This document shows positions 35,161 to 48,213 of a stretch of DNA of 64,000 nt, piece after piece. The stretch is taken from the NCBI GenBank assembly GCA_037576195.1, contig CM075103.1:35539250-35603249 (forward strand). The letters run 5' to 3'. Every line of letters starts with the position of its first letter. Position 1 is the stretch's first letter. The notes under the pieces are model-generated. The model did not search any database, was not told the DNA's origin, and worked only from the letters and a program-made list of their open reading frames with translations. The translations under genes were made by a program, and so were the position numbers. This DNA comes from Phytoseiulus persimilis. Lineage: Eukaryota > Arthropoda > Arachnida > Mesostigmata > Phytoseiidae.

Positions 35161-36980
35161 AATCCGTGAAGAATGGTGAGAGGGTTTCGTCTCTCGTCGG
35201 ATTTAGAGGTGGGTCCGGTGTCACGAGCGAGAATCCCTTAGATCCACCCCTCTCATTTGGGCACACTGGAATCCGAAAATCGATCCCGTGTGGGTTTCTG
35301 ATCTCCCTCAGAGCCGAGCAGTGCCGATCGGGATGTATCTGACGGGTATCAACCGAGGGAAGACCGCTCGCTAGGCATCGAGTCGATCGGCGAATCGAAG
35401 ACTCTTACTTCAGCCCAGCTGTAAAATCGACCAATCGTCCGACGTCGCCAGGAGGTGTGACAGAGTTGAGTTCGAATGAGTCCAAATGAACTGTTGAATC
35501 AGTCGTAGCCTGGGAGAGCTACTAATGAGCTATTTTCTAACACACTATACATTTCACCGACCACAAGTTTTCTCCCCACGTGAAACGGTTCCAGCGAAGA
35601 ATCTTAGGTTCGCTGACGGCAGCCTGTATATTCCCTTGACAGTGATTCGGAAAGCCTCCCTCGTGGAGCTTCCTCCGGGTTCGCAATTGATGGGACAAAT
35701 CATGTTGAAGGCAGAACTCTGAAGTTCGGTTGTATGTCTTTGTCCTTCATGAAATATCTTGGTACTGTGAAATAAAATGGATGTGATAGGGGCGAATGAA
35801 ACAGTCGAGACTTTGTTTCCGTTGTTGGAATTATCGGAGGTGTTCATGGAAGCCATCCGTGGGGGGAAGGAACTGTTTTGGGAGCTTCACGGTCCAGGTC
35901 AAAGCAGAAGTTCGTGTTGTCAGTTTCGGTAAAACTTCTGGATATATTTATTCCAGTGCAATGGAGTCCAATTGTTTTTTATCGTGTTTCAAACTTCAGT
36001 CACTAACTGATACACGGAGAACCTAGTTCCGTTCCGAGCCTATTCGACCACCGGATCAGTGAAAACATATTCAGGACGTCTCGATACTGTGTGACGGATA
36101 GCTTATCACAGACATTCGAAGCGTTTCTCTCACAAAAGCTCACCACGAAAAGCCATATAGAGAGAGAGACTCACTGATAAATATTCGTGTTTTCCTACTT
36201 TATATTATTCTGTCCGAGTGCCTCACTGCATCGTCGCGCTTGTTATAGAAATGAGGCGATCTATGACGAAGCTTGCGAGAACGGTCGCGAGTGGAAATCT
36301 GTCCCGCGATCTCTCTTTTTCAATGATTGACATAGGAAATCGATCCACATGGAGCCTTGAAACCGGGTCACCGCAGTAATATATTCTATCCAAGAACTGG
36401 CCATGGGTCGACAAGCGAAATTGTGTCAAGCCGGAGATTCGATTCGCCCGCTCCTGTGACAGTTTCTGCAATTCTCATCAGGCAGAGTTTGAGGTTTGGA
36501 GGTTGTTGGTAAGATACGACGCTTCACTAGGAATAAGGGTGTGAGTGAGTGTTCATTTCGTTTTTTCTCTGTCGATTTCGAGGAAAAAAACACACCAACG
36601 GAAGATAAACAATCCTCGACATGAAACAACCTTATAGCGGTCAGTTGTCGCAGTCCTCAGTTAGAGCGTGTTTGACATGGATATGAGAATACATATATTA
36701 AGGGGCGTGAAGTCAAGACGCTCGAAACACAACCTCCCGATTTTCTGCCCAGCCCGTCAGACTCAGACTAATACAATCCTTCAGGTCGACAAGTGGCGAC
36801 AAGAAGTTGAATGAGCTCGGTGCGCGGCGCAGTATACATCCTGTACGATTCAATGAGGACCATTCTGATTACATTCACAAGGCAAGTCGGATAAAGAGAG
36901 CTTTGGTGGAGTTGAGCACTGGAGCTTCTCCTCTATGCGGATGCTCGGAGAAATTCCAGGGGAACCATAACTAGAACTAG
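35161..36980. other. No recognised gene
   Basis: This intergenic stretch lies between mitoguardin and a miniature element. AATAAA occurs at about 35771 (plus) and its complement at about 35947 (minus), either of which could serve a neighbouring transcript. No supported coding frame is seen. Confidence 0.4.
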
Positions 36981-37158
36981 GGAGTTCAGGCATCCATCAT
37001 TTTATGTCTCCCATCTGTCCATATAGGGGGATGGATGAATGAGTCCTTTATGGCTGAGCTTGTCAGTTCTCATGACAATAATGCATAATTCATCAACCAA
37101 TCCATGCGTCTACCAATAGATCCATGGATTGATGGATGATGATCGATGCCTGAACTCC
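36981..37158. mobile_element. Probable MITE with 14-base inverted termini
   Basis: GGAGTTCAGGCATC at 36981-36994 is exactly inverted at 37145-37158 (GATGCCTGAACTCC). The interior repeats ATGGATG/CATCCATC motifs in both orientations and would fold on itself. No coding capacity and no obvious target duplication were found. It lies about 170 bases downstream of the USF3-like stop codon, so it may be within that gene's 3' untranslated region. Confidence 0.5.
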
Positions 37159-37330
37159 TCAGCTCTAATCAAAATCGATGCAACAAGTTTTTGGAGATGC
37201 TTATCGGGCCAAGCGAATGTGTGTATGCGGGAACAACGGCAACAGCGTCGATAGTGCCAGAACGATCGTGTCAACGTCCAGAAATTCAATAGAGAAACTC
37301 GATCGATGCCAGTGAACGCGGGTCGAAATC

Positions 37331-40300
37331 TTACTCAAAGAGTGCAAACGTGGCACTCCTTGTTGTGGACCCCGAATGTCTGGTGGGGGTTAAGAAAGAG
37401 TTTGACAAAGACGGAGGTGGGGGTACGGGTGGTGCATGCGGCCTCCCAGCATAAAGTGAATCCATTTGGCCCCCATTACTCGGTACAGAGAGGATACCGC
37501 TGCTGTGCTGTGGGCCACAACTTATGTCAGGAAAAATGTGACTGAGGTTGAAATTCGTTTGGGAATGGCTGCTACTGCTGCCGGTACTATGCTGTCGATT
37601 TGAGGCATCCGGTGGCTGCTGCTGGTATCCACTTGTGGGCAAACATGTGGGAGTTGACCTGCTGGGTACTGACGTCGATGAGGACGATCGAGCAGACATG
37701 AACAGGTAGCTTCCGTCGGAGAACGCGTGGGACGGGGTCGCCATCGGGGGCCACACCCGGTGGTTCTGATGACTCGCCGTCTTCTGACTACCTTGAGAAG
37801 GCGAGCACTGATTGAAAGCGTTCGCGGAGGCTGAACCGACCGACATACCAAAGTCGAAGTAGTTGCTTAACGAAGAAGATGATCTCGGGTCTGTTGTCAT
37901 CATCGTGTAGCTGTCCAACGATTGGCTCGACCTCGTCTTTTGAGCGGGTTTGTTGCTGCTGCTGCTGCTGTTGCTTGAATTCGTACACGCGCCGCTACTG
38001 CTCCCGTTGCTAGCTCCCGGTGAATGGTTAACGGTTTTGTTCCTGCTCGACGGAGATTCAGCGCCGCTGTCAGTAGTGTCGCAGGGATAGCCGGTAAGGG
38101 AGGTTGGACCTTTCGGTGCGTTATTCGCAGATATCCCAAAAATATTCGACGAAACGTTCTGCTTATGTGCTTTATCCGCGCTCGAGAGGAACTGCGGCGG
38201 AACCGGGGTCACGGGGGGTGCGAAGTTATTCATCAACACTCCCGGGGAATGGTCGTGGAGATTCAGCGGCGGATGCGGGAAATCGCTTCCGAGGGAGGCG
38301 CTAGCCTGAGAGTGGAATCCAGCGTTATGGGAGTTCTGATAGATGTTCTGACTCACCGGACTGCTTTGAACTTGAATGAGGCTATTAGAACTGTAGTCAG
38401 GCGTTGCATTTGCTCGCGAAGGGATGAAATAATCGTTTGTCATGCCGCTATTAACCCCGACGAAACTGTGGTGGAGATTGTTGTTGTTGTTGCTGTTATT
38501 GTTTTGCGATTGATGAATCGGAGAACAGTAATTTAGCGTCGAATTGTTCCCGAAGTTGTCCATGTTGTAGGGTGTGTAAGTTGTGGCCGCTGTACCGTTC
38601 GAGTTTGTCGTTTGTTGGTTTTGCTGCTGCTGCTGAGATCCTGAAGCCGCGGCTGCCGAGCTGGGTGACGGCGGTGGTGGTTGTGGTTGTGGAGGAGGTA
38701 AGTTTGGATGGAGCGACTGAGTGCCATTATTGAGGTGATACTTGCTTCTCTCGTTCGAAGTCGAATAGCTAACGTTATACGGCGCGTTCATGCTCTGAGC
38801 TACAGTGGATTTTGTAGAGTGTGCGTTACCATTAATATGATCGACCGTTTTACCTATGTAGGTGGGTGACCCGGCGGACGAGAGCGTGATTGTATCACCA
38901 GCCCCACCCGATTGAAGGAGGCTCTCGGTCGAATACGAGGAATTAAGTTGGTTCGAAGAGTTTCTCAAAGAGCACTGTACTATCGAGGGTCCGATGAGAC
39001 TTTCAGCAGAGTAATTGCATAGCTGCTGTTGTTGCTGCTGCTGCTGCTGATGTTGCTGTTGTGACTGCTGTTGCTGAAGCTGATGCTGTTGGAGTTGTTG
39101 CTGTTGTGGTTGCTGCTGCTGAAGGAGTTGACTTTGAAGGGAGTCGATGGACAGCGATCGGTTGACCTGTCGATTCACCTCGGGACTTTGAATTGGAGAC
39201 AGAATGTCTGCTCGAGTGCTCTGCGATGGCGGCGAGAGAGTTTTCGTGGGAAAGCTGGTGTCGGTCACAGAGCCGCGCTTCTGACCGCCGCTGTTCGACC
39301 GTTTCTCGGCCGTCCCGACTGGACTTGGTGTGGTATTGCTTTTCACGGACATCACTGGATCCTGTGCTTTGGTTGAATGTTGGAGGCTCTGCATAGGAGA
39401 TGGCGGCGGTGGAATCGCCAGAGCGTGACTCTGTCTATAATCCATCGGGGGAAGCGGCAGGCGGGGGTAATTGCCGTGGTCGGCACATTGTAAAGTTGGC
39501 AAGGTAAGACTCGGAAGGGAAACCGGAGGAGGCGCCTGGTGCTCGACGCAGTACAGTGAATTGTTGCCGCTCCGGTTATGGTTCATTCCGATCGAGTTCG
39601 AAATCATAGGAATACTCAGCGAATGACTCGCGGAGGAAGGCATGACGGCAGGCGAGGATGTCGACGAGGATGTGGGAGCTGCGGACGACGGTGAGGATGA
39701 CGTAGATGACGAAGATGCCGCCGCCGCTTTCAACACCTGCGCTACGGTTCTGGGACCGCTCCTTTTGGGCTCATCGTCCTTGTTCTTCTCGTTCAATGTC
39801 AACATGCATGCATTGGCAACTGGAGATCCCGAAGTTGTCATCGTCGTCACAGTAGCGGCTGATGTGGTAACGGCTGGAGGGTCGACGACAGCTGATGGCG
39901 AGTGACTCGTGACGGCAGCGCGTTTCTCCTGCGCCCCAACTGTACGCGCTTTGCCGACGAAAGCTTTCGGGGGCGATAAGCCGCTGTTGGTCGTCACTAC
40001 GACCGCAGGTGCCGACGAGAGACGTTGAGCCCGCTGTGCACTGCTTGATTGCATCGCGTGCACCACCCGTACCTTCGAGGTTTCCATGGATGAGATCTGT
40101 ACAGAGTGTTTCGGCTGGGACTCTGTTACCTTCACTACGCTCTTAGGACCAGCGTTCGTAGCCGCTGATTTGGGGGGAGTGGGGCCGGCGGCGCTTTTCG
40201 CTTTCAAGGGCTGCCTGGTCGGGCCTGGGATCGCCGCCGTCACCGCAACGGTTGGCAGATTACTCGGAGCGGCAACCGACACTCTTTTCGCAGGGCTGTG

Positions 40301-43277
40301 TTCAGCTTGAGATGTCAGCTGCTGCTTCGACAAGACGTTGCGGTTCACCGGGGAGAACGCCTCAAGCATATTCTCTGCATCAGACGAAGCGTGAGTTTGG
40401 AAATGTGCGCTCTGAGCATCCGTTGTCTGTGGTTGTCGTTGAGAGCTGCCTGGTGCTGGTGTTTTAGGAGGCGGCGAAGGAGAGGCCATGTCCTGTATTC
40501 CTTGTGTTTGCGAGTTGAAAATGCTTTCAGTAGCTTGCGCCAGGATATCAGTGGGTGAAGATCGCTGGTTGGCAACCGGCGGCTCTTCTTTCCCTTCATC
40601 CGGCCCGATCGGGGCGCCGACTGCCTCGGAAATCTTCTGCTTCTTGCTGTTCGCGTTCGATAAATTACTCAAGACGACTGACGGAACCGCCGACGATGAT
40701 GAAGACTGCGAAGTCATCAGGAAGAAGGCACCGCTTGGAGTACTCGCGGGCCTTTTGAGGCTGCTGCTCTCCGCCACAGGGTCGGATGCTGTGGTCGTCG
40801 TAGCGCGGCCTGTGCTGAGAGGGTTGGCCTGGATACTCGCTGGTTCACTTGCAAGGGCCGAAGATTTCCGTGCGAGGTCTTCGTCCGAGGCGACTATCGT
40901 GTTCGATTGGGATTTCTCCTGGAGACTGGGGGCTGCCGGGGTTAGTGCAGCCGGCTCGTGAGTCCCAGAGTTCGCTGTATTATCAATGAGTAACGTGGAG
41001 AGGGTGACAAGGGACTTGCCACTCGAGTTCGTAGACAAGCTGAAAACTGGTTTCCTTGTAGGGTTCGCGGCCGTCTGGATGATTGGTGCTTGATTCATTG
41101 CGGCTGTATTCACGATCGAGAACCCGTGAGGTGTCGAAGTCGTATGCGACACTATCGGGAGCCCCAATCCACCGTTTGCCGAGGGTAGGAGTATTGTTCC
41201 ACCGGCGCCGCCCAACGAGAGGATAGGATGACCGCCCATGGAAATCGTTTTGGGTTCCGCTGCCGACTGGACCAGCAGCTCCTGTGCACCGCTTAGGAGG
41301 AGATCTGTACCCGTTGCACTGGACACCGCGTTTACGATTCTGGGGCCACCTGGAAGTGAAGCCCGCTTGGTGGCAATGTTTCCATCGAAGAATCTCTCCG
41401 AGTCTTGCTAAATGATTCGCTTGCCCGTATCAATTTCTCGCCTTTCGCGATCTAGCTTACCTGGTCCGTTGATGATAATTTGTTGCGTCTGCGTTTGAGT
41501 TGGGATGATGACGTTCTGGGCCTGGGTTAGCATAGTTCCTGTTTGGTCATTTATCATGAGAATTGACTGGCCTTGCGCCGTCCCCAGTTGCATGAGAGAA
41601 GGTTGCAAGAGACTGTTCAGCGGCAATGAATTGACGCCAAGCGAGTTCAAGGTCATCGTGTCGGCTTTCGGTGTGAATGGTGAGGTTGTCGACGACACGT
41701 TCGAGGAAACTTGAACTTCCTGATGCGGCAGCAACAATGGGAGAACGGTGAATTAGTTCGCATACTCCATCAGCTCACGAATGTGATCAACGTACATGTA
41801 TATACAGAAGAATCGACTCGATCGGACCACACAGGGACAAAATCCTTCCAAGCCTATCATCTGAACTCAAGTTTACTACAGGCTCGATGCCGGAGAAACT
41901 CCCACGACTATCGAATTCGGACTCAAGAAGCGGCGACTCCGAGTTTCCCGTGGTCAGAGAAAGGGGGTCCTGCTGCACGACGATAATCGAAATACTTCAT
42001 ATGATTGACCAATCTGAGCGATAAAAACCTTTGATAAAGAATCGTTCTTATTGGCATTCTCCAGAGCCCCGTCCTTGTCTGTTTCCTTATCCAGAACCAT
42101 TTTCCGTGCGTCAGTTTTGCTTGCCACTGCGCTGGGCTCCGAGCACAGCGAGATTCCGTACTTCTGGAGCAATCTCATGTAATTTGAATTCACCTTCTCC
42201 AAGTCTCGAATCTGGTTACGCATGTCTTTAACCATGGTGGCTACGGAAAGAAATGCACGTCATGAAAAGAATGAGGTGAACGTCGAGCTCCCCCGAACGA
42301 CGCATCTTTGCCCAGCGGGGGGCGGGGGGCTGGGAGGGATCGTCAGGAACGCGCGAAGTATGGGACGAGAGAAGGATCGGAACCAGTCATACAGATCGAA
42401 AGACTGAACGCGAACCCACGGAAAATTGAAACTCGAGTGAACGATTTCGAGCATTACCGTGAACAGCGGATAGTTTGTCGGACACAATTTTTTCATTGAG
42501 GTCACGTAAATAGGTGATATATGTACAGGCTCGGCATAGAATATCCACTTTAGCCATGCGTCGGGGATCTCGGTCCGGGAGTAGCTCGCCCAGGCGGAGG
42601 ATTCCGGCTGATATCTGGAAAGAGCAAAAGCGATATGAGCTGCCAACCTTCGTCCACCCATGGAGATGTGACCAGAGTCGGTGGCAGGACCACATACGAC
42701 TTATCGGCTCTCCACGCACCTTGTCTTTCCGCCTTCTCTCGAGTTCGTTGTGTTGCCATTTTTTGTACTCCTTCCCAACCTGGCGGGGATCTTCACTATT
42801 AACTACGGATGAGGAGCTTATCGCCGAGAACCTGAAATTACATCGGATCTCTCCATTTCTGAATTCGGGTAACTGACTTGCGTTTCGGGAGCTCACATGG
42901 GTTCGTCTCATAGCATGAGGCTCTATTGAGAGCGAAAACTGAAATCTGGCCATCCGGTTCATGGGAGACAGACTCTGAGCGCTCCCTATCAGCGCGGGAA
43001 ATCGAGTACGGAGGCACTTCCAAGAAAACTTCACCAACCCGTTTGAGTCTTTGGCATTTTCCTTCTCGGGAACCATGTTCTTTTCACCAGTCGACTTTTG
43101 GGGCCCACTGGACGCCGCCACAGCCGCAGCAGCGTCCTGAGCCTCGACAGTTCGCAGCTGTAGCTGGGGGCGATGCTGTTGTTGTTGTGGTTGTGCTGAT
43201 GGCAGTAGTAGGGATTGCCGTTGCGGCTGCTGTTGTTGCTGTGGTATACCACCCGAGTCACCTCGGTCCAACGGCAT
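37331..43277 (-). CDS. USF3: USF3-like basic helix-loop-helix transcription factor
   Basis: Six minus-strand exons join with consistent phase: 43035-43277, 42720-42779, 42458-42614, 42029-42240, 41461-41719 and 37331-41349, about 1,649 residues. The ATG at 43277 has an in-frame stop upstream. A bHLH domain spans about residues 88-145: basic region HNELERRRKDK, then ISAGILRLGELLP after the intron, and helix 2 with ITYLRDLNEK. A leucine-type coil follows (MRNQIRDLEKVNSNYMRLLQ). The giant last exon is low-complexity, rich in Ser, Gln, Asn and Pro, with a polyglutamine stretch near residues 1050-1090. It ends with family landmarks YSAESLIG (near 1090) and FNLSHIFPDI (near 1580). Vertebrate USF3 has the same N-terminal bHLH, very long disordered tail and matching SYSAEALIG and FPEI motifs. 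Predicted nuclear, E-box binding. Confidence 0.9.
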
Positions 43278-45334
43278 TGTTGGGAGGAACTCACATAACT
43301 CGAGTTAAACAAACCAATTGAGTGTTTTGGTTTCACTGAAGTCAATCGTGCAGAATCAGCATTATTTCCCCGTTTGTTCAATAAGCCTCGAGATGCGATC
43401 CAGGGTTTGGAGGTATTGCTGGAGATTCCAATGTTCCTTCACATAAACTTCCTCGATGAGCGGCAACAGCAGCTTCGATTTTCACCACTGCGCTGCGCTT
43501 CTTCAACCCCTCTTTCTTTGTGTTGATGATGCTTGTGATCCTTGCCGACGAGATCAAGCCGGATACGACTTACCGAACAGAGAGCGTCTCCTGAGAAAAC
43601 CGCACAGTTCAAACTGAGGCACTGACTTGGCATCAACTCAGCCTATTCTTCAATGTACTTTCTCCCTCCGATGGCATAGGCAATCATAACCGCCCAGTTC
43701 CACCGTGCAACTGACTATATATGTATGAAGCGGATTCAATCATATCGAGGTGACAGCTGAGTCAATCAAGGTAGGAGTTTCACGGTCTTAGGGATGCCCA
43801 GACTCAGGCATCGGAGAAGGTCCTGGCTTTTCCGAGATTGTATCGCGTCCAATATGTTTCTCATAATTCGAGGTGAAGCCGATCGCAGCATTTTCATCTT
43901 CGTCCAACCATGAGAATTCCAGAAGTCGGCAACCACCCCCAACTCATACTCTGCCCGAGGTCGGAGCTCTGTCAGTCCTAGTGTGATACCTGTTGCGGAT
44001 TCGAGGTCCTGAAAAATGAGCCTTAGTCAGATCTCCTTCCGATCGACGGAACGAATTCTTCAGCGGAGCATCGATGGATGCGGGGTTCTCTTTCCGAAGA
44101 TCCTACCGCTAGGTGAACGGATACGGTTTCCGCTCGATGCTACAATGTTGACCGAATGCCGCTGGAGGGCCAAAGCCGTTCGACTGGTATTCAAGTCGAA
44201 TATGAGCATCAAGAGAATCTGGGCTTCGAACGGATTCATATTCGTTCAGGCCACCTTCGGAGGTTCGGGGAGCCAGGCTGTGAAGTTTCACAAATGTCCC
44301 AGGGATATCGTCCTCACCGATCTGAGAGGACCGTTTCTAGAACGCGACAATGAGGATCTTATCTGAATACCTCGTTGCCACTGGCATCAAGTGCCACAAA
44401 AAGCTGTCATATTCCATCTGGCAATATTATACAGATCACAACTACGTGACTCAATGACGAATGGCCGTCAGCTGACTCATGCCGCTGTGAGGTGGAATGT
44501 TTTCATTCCTTCATAGGAGATGAATTGCCCCTCGACGCCGGTGCGAATTTCAACGACCCGTGTTTGCACGGAATTTGTATCTCTTGATCAGTAGCAGCTT
44601 CGGGAGGGGCTCCGATCTTCGAGAGACGTCAAACTCTGAGGAGCTTTCAGAGGCAGCGACGAAAATACAAAGGGAAGTCCATGCTCCCCTCTCAGGGGTC
44701 GATCATCAGCGCAAGCGTGAGAAATGTCCGGAGAGATCGTTGATCTTCTCTGGCACATCCAGCCTGGTGGACCATATTTGGTCATCCCAAACATCCAGGA
44801 GCTTTTCGCGTGATAGGGTTTATCTAGCACCCGAGTACGGAACGAACGGATTCACTCCTCTGAGCCCTTCGGACGGCGACCAATTAGCTCGACTAGCTGC
44901 TGATGACGATGGGCATCCACCCGGCTCCCGTTCAAACTATTCATCTGGCTCACAAGGAGGGCGCACCAAGTGCCCCACGCTGATTTTCATCCTGCATGGA
45001 TGGGCATGTGGGGAGCTCCGGGGAGAACACCGAGGCGTGTGGAACTTCTCCACATACGGTCCTAGGGCCTCGGAAACTAAGATGGAGAGCATAGAATCAT
45101 GGCCATCGTCTTCATCATCACATGCCTTGGCCCCCACTCTCAAGTTACACTTTCGTGCTTTTTCGGTCTCGAAACGGGTGAAAATCGAAAGTTGGATAAT
45201 CTATCCATTCCCGGCCATATGCGCAGCGTCGGGCGACACCATTCGGAGAAAATTGAGAACCGATTCAGTATTCACCGAGTTACAGCCCTATATTCAGATC
45301 GTATGATGGTGGGTGTAACAAGAGTTGACTCATG
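43278..45334. other. No recognised gene; upstream of the USF3-like gene
   Basis: This contains the probable 5' flank and untranslated region of the minus-strand USF3-like gene. An open plus-strand frame of about 248 codons (44560-45306) has no family motif. I call no gene here. Confidence 0.4.
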
Positions 45335-45342
45335 GATGGATC

Positions 45343-45500
45343 CAGTCGCGTCCGAAGGGTTGGGGGCAGAGGGGCGGACCGCCCCGGGCACCACCTGACC
45401 GAGCAGTACCGGGGGCACGATTTCTAGCTTCCCACTGGAGCACCTGAAATTCATTTTTCGTTGACCGCCCCGGGCACCAGAGACACTTGTTACGCTACTG
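45343..45500 (+). mobile_element. hAT-type miniature element
   Basis: The element starts CAGTCGCGTCCGAAG and ends, reverse-complemented, CAGTAGCGTAACAAG. It is flanked by a perfect 8-base direct repeat GATGGATC (45335-45342 and 45501-45508). Inside both ends lies an inverted GACCGCCCCGGGC block like the one inside the 29719-30887 element, which suggests mobilisation by a related transposase. It is 158 bases and non-coding. Confidence 0.85.
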
Positions 45501-45508
45501 GATGGATC

Positions 45509-48213
45509 TAGTCAAACTCTGCCGGACTCCGTTTTCTGACGTGACGAGCACGGCCAGGTCTCCGTCGATTGTATAACTTTCGGTTTTCAGCCGTTTCGAG
45601 ACTCAAAAAGGATTAATTTGCATTTTTTCAGAAAGGGGTCCAGGGGATGCGATTATGATCACAATGATGGTGATCGTACGGATTTCGTCTCAATTTTTGA
45701 AGCTCCATGGCCGTATGGGTAGAAGTGAGACAGTTACAGCACACTCCTCGTCTGTGACGGGGTCACGCAAGGTGGTAAGTCTTCTCCACCGTCATCAGTC
45801 ATGGCCCGGGACTTTCCTGTTGGAATATCCAACAGGATGCTCCGTGCATGAACGCTGAATCTCGGGGCGCTTGCAAGAATCTACGAAAAAAAAAGAATCT
45901 GTCCTCGTTACTGAGCGGTATCGAAATCAGTATTCATTCCCCCGAACGTTCAATCATCAAACTTTCCAACGATCTCATTTCTCCGAATCGTGAGTCGGTC
46001 ACGAGAGGGCCGATCAGGGGAAGTAGCCAGCCGATAGTCAGGGGCCCTTGGCACCTCAGCTTCCGTGATCGCTTCCCACGAAGACGACTCACCTTTTGGA
46101 ATGGGAATTAACACGCGGGTGTTAATGAAACTCTGATCGTTCCACTCAGCCGTTGCGGAAAGGGACTCGCTCTCGCTTATGCTTCAGGCTGCCAGAGTGC
46201 TCGTAATCGACCCTAGTAGATCGTCTGTCACCGAACCATTTCTCCAGGACATTCTTGAAAATGGTCAAGGGCGGTCGAGAGATACAAGCCAGGAGCTCAC
46301 TAATCGAAAGATTTGAGGCTTCCTCATCCAAACCTGTGTGGACGAGAGAACGTTTCCACCTTCGGATTCTTTGAGAAAAGGAGCTTCGATGCTCGCCCCT
46401 GAAAGATCCCGGGAATTTCGCACCCCTCAGATGCGAATCTCGGGGCCCCACCGGTCGGGAGCCACTGTTCTGGGCGGAAGCGGTCCCACCCTCATGTTTT
46501 CACTCCGAAATCGGCTTGCTCATGATTGTTGCCTACTGCAGGGCTCAGCGCTCGCGCGATGGTGGGTTTGGCGTTCAATTGTCAACAACAAGCGCTTAGC
46601 TCTTCGGTGGGTTGTTCAACAGCTTCGCCGATCGCTTGCTCCGATGGTTCACGGCCCGACTAGCTTTTCGATTGCGTCTCGCCACCGTCGAAAGTCATCA
46701 GCAAGAGCAAAGACGGCGCGGCGCAGTCACTTTCAACGCGGAAACATCGAATTGTTGCAGCGTGCTCGTCTCAATTTTTTCACACCATCCCGGTGAACGC
46801 GTCGCATAGAACGAAACTTGTTTTCGACCGGGACGTCGAACAGACAACCCTCGTTGTCTGTTTTTCGGCTAACGGTTCTCTGCCTCGATAACATTCATGA
46901 GAGAAAGCACAAGCTTTTCTCACTCGAAGCGGAACTGGATGCTGGGCGACTGAAGGGGGGCAACAGAAAACTTATAGGGCGAGGGCTAGTAGTCATGACT
47001 CGTGAGATTTCAGATACCTGTGCATTCAGAGATTCATAAACTTCTCGGAACGGAAGACTAAGTATTGAATATTTCCTGACCAAACCCCTTCGGTCTGTTG
47101 GTATAGGTTGTCAGCACGTACCGGAGAGGAAAAAATCTCCTCGTAATCCTAGACTCCACTTCCTACTGACTTAGCTCTCTCCTGTAAGATCCGATTGTCG
47201 TCACTGGCCTGTCTGCCCCTGAGCGATTCATTTCTCGTCGGAAAGCAGTCGAAATCAGCAGTCGAGGTTCAATCGGGTTCGAAACTCATGCATGGGGTCT
47301 CCGTCAACAAGTGGAGTGACGAGATTCATTTTTCGACCCGATTCATTTGCCCCTCTCCTCGTCCCGACTTGCTTCGCTTCGTCCTATCGATTGGCCTGTT
47401 CGGAAACAGGAACTCGGAAGATCAACCCAAAAGTCTGTGAAGCCACCTTCAGCGCTCTTTGAGCTCAAGTTGTCACTGGAGTCAAGCCCCGCGGATTTCT
47501 CCAGGCCATCTGAGCGGCTTCATGACCGGAGCCTGAACACCTCCGCGTCGCAAAAAAATCGGATTCCAGAACACTGTGCTCCTCCGCAGTCTTACAAAAC
47601 GGTTGCGCCTGATCTGAGGACCGATCCATTTGACAGCTTCCCGTATAACTTCGATACCAGATGACTTTTGAATTTCAGCTGTTTGATGAATACAAGCCAA
47701 GAATGTTATCTTACAAATCTAGCTCCCCCTATGATTAGAGTCTTTCGATGCTCTCAGAGGTCGAACTGGGAGCTGGACTTCCCGCTATGGCGTCACGACA
47801 GTGACACGAATAATAGCGGACAGAATCTCCCGTGCTGAATCGAGGATACCTGCTCGGTCTCAACGACGGAGCATCTCCCTCCTCGTATGAAGTGCGGTGA
47901 CGAGTTGCGACGAGTTTCTACGGGAACCCGGTTCAAGTTGTTGGAGGTTGAAGAAGCCGGGCTGAAAGCCCAAGGATCCCGTCGTTTTGAAACGCATGAA
48001 CTTTTTTTCTGATAAGATTCTTCCGATACGAACTCCGTGCGAAAGCCCATCTGGGAAGAGCACTTATATCGAAGAAGGAAACGAGGCACAAGAGTCAGTG
48101 TAACATCGGGGGAGCCGAAAATCTAACGGGAAAGATGTTCGCTTTCTGCGATGCGAGAAGGAAGTTTTATTAAAGCAAGCTGCCGGCTTGGCTATGCTCC
48201 AGTCGTCTTCAAG
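45509..48213. other. No recognised gene
   Basis: Only short, overlapping frames are seen on both strands. The last few hundred bases are upstream of the CBM14 gene and probably include its promoter; I could not point to a specific element. Confidence 0.4.

Noticed and set aside
38024..38536. Plus-strand 170-codon frame opposite the USF3-like last exon
   Set aside because: It is the antisense of low-complexity coding sequence and has no protein-like motif.
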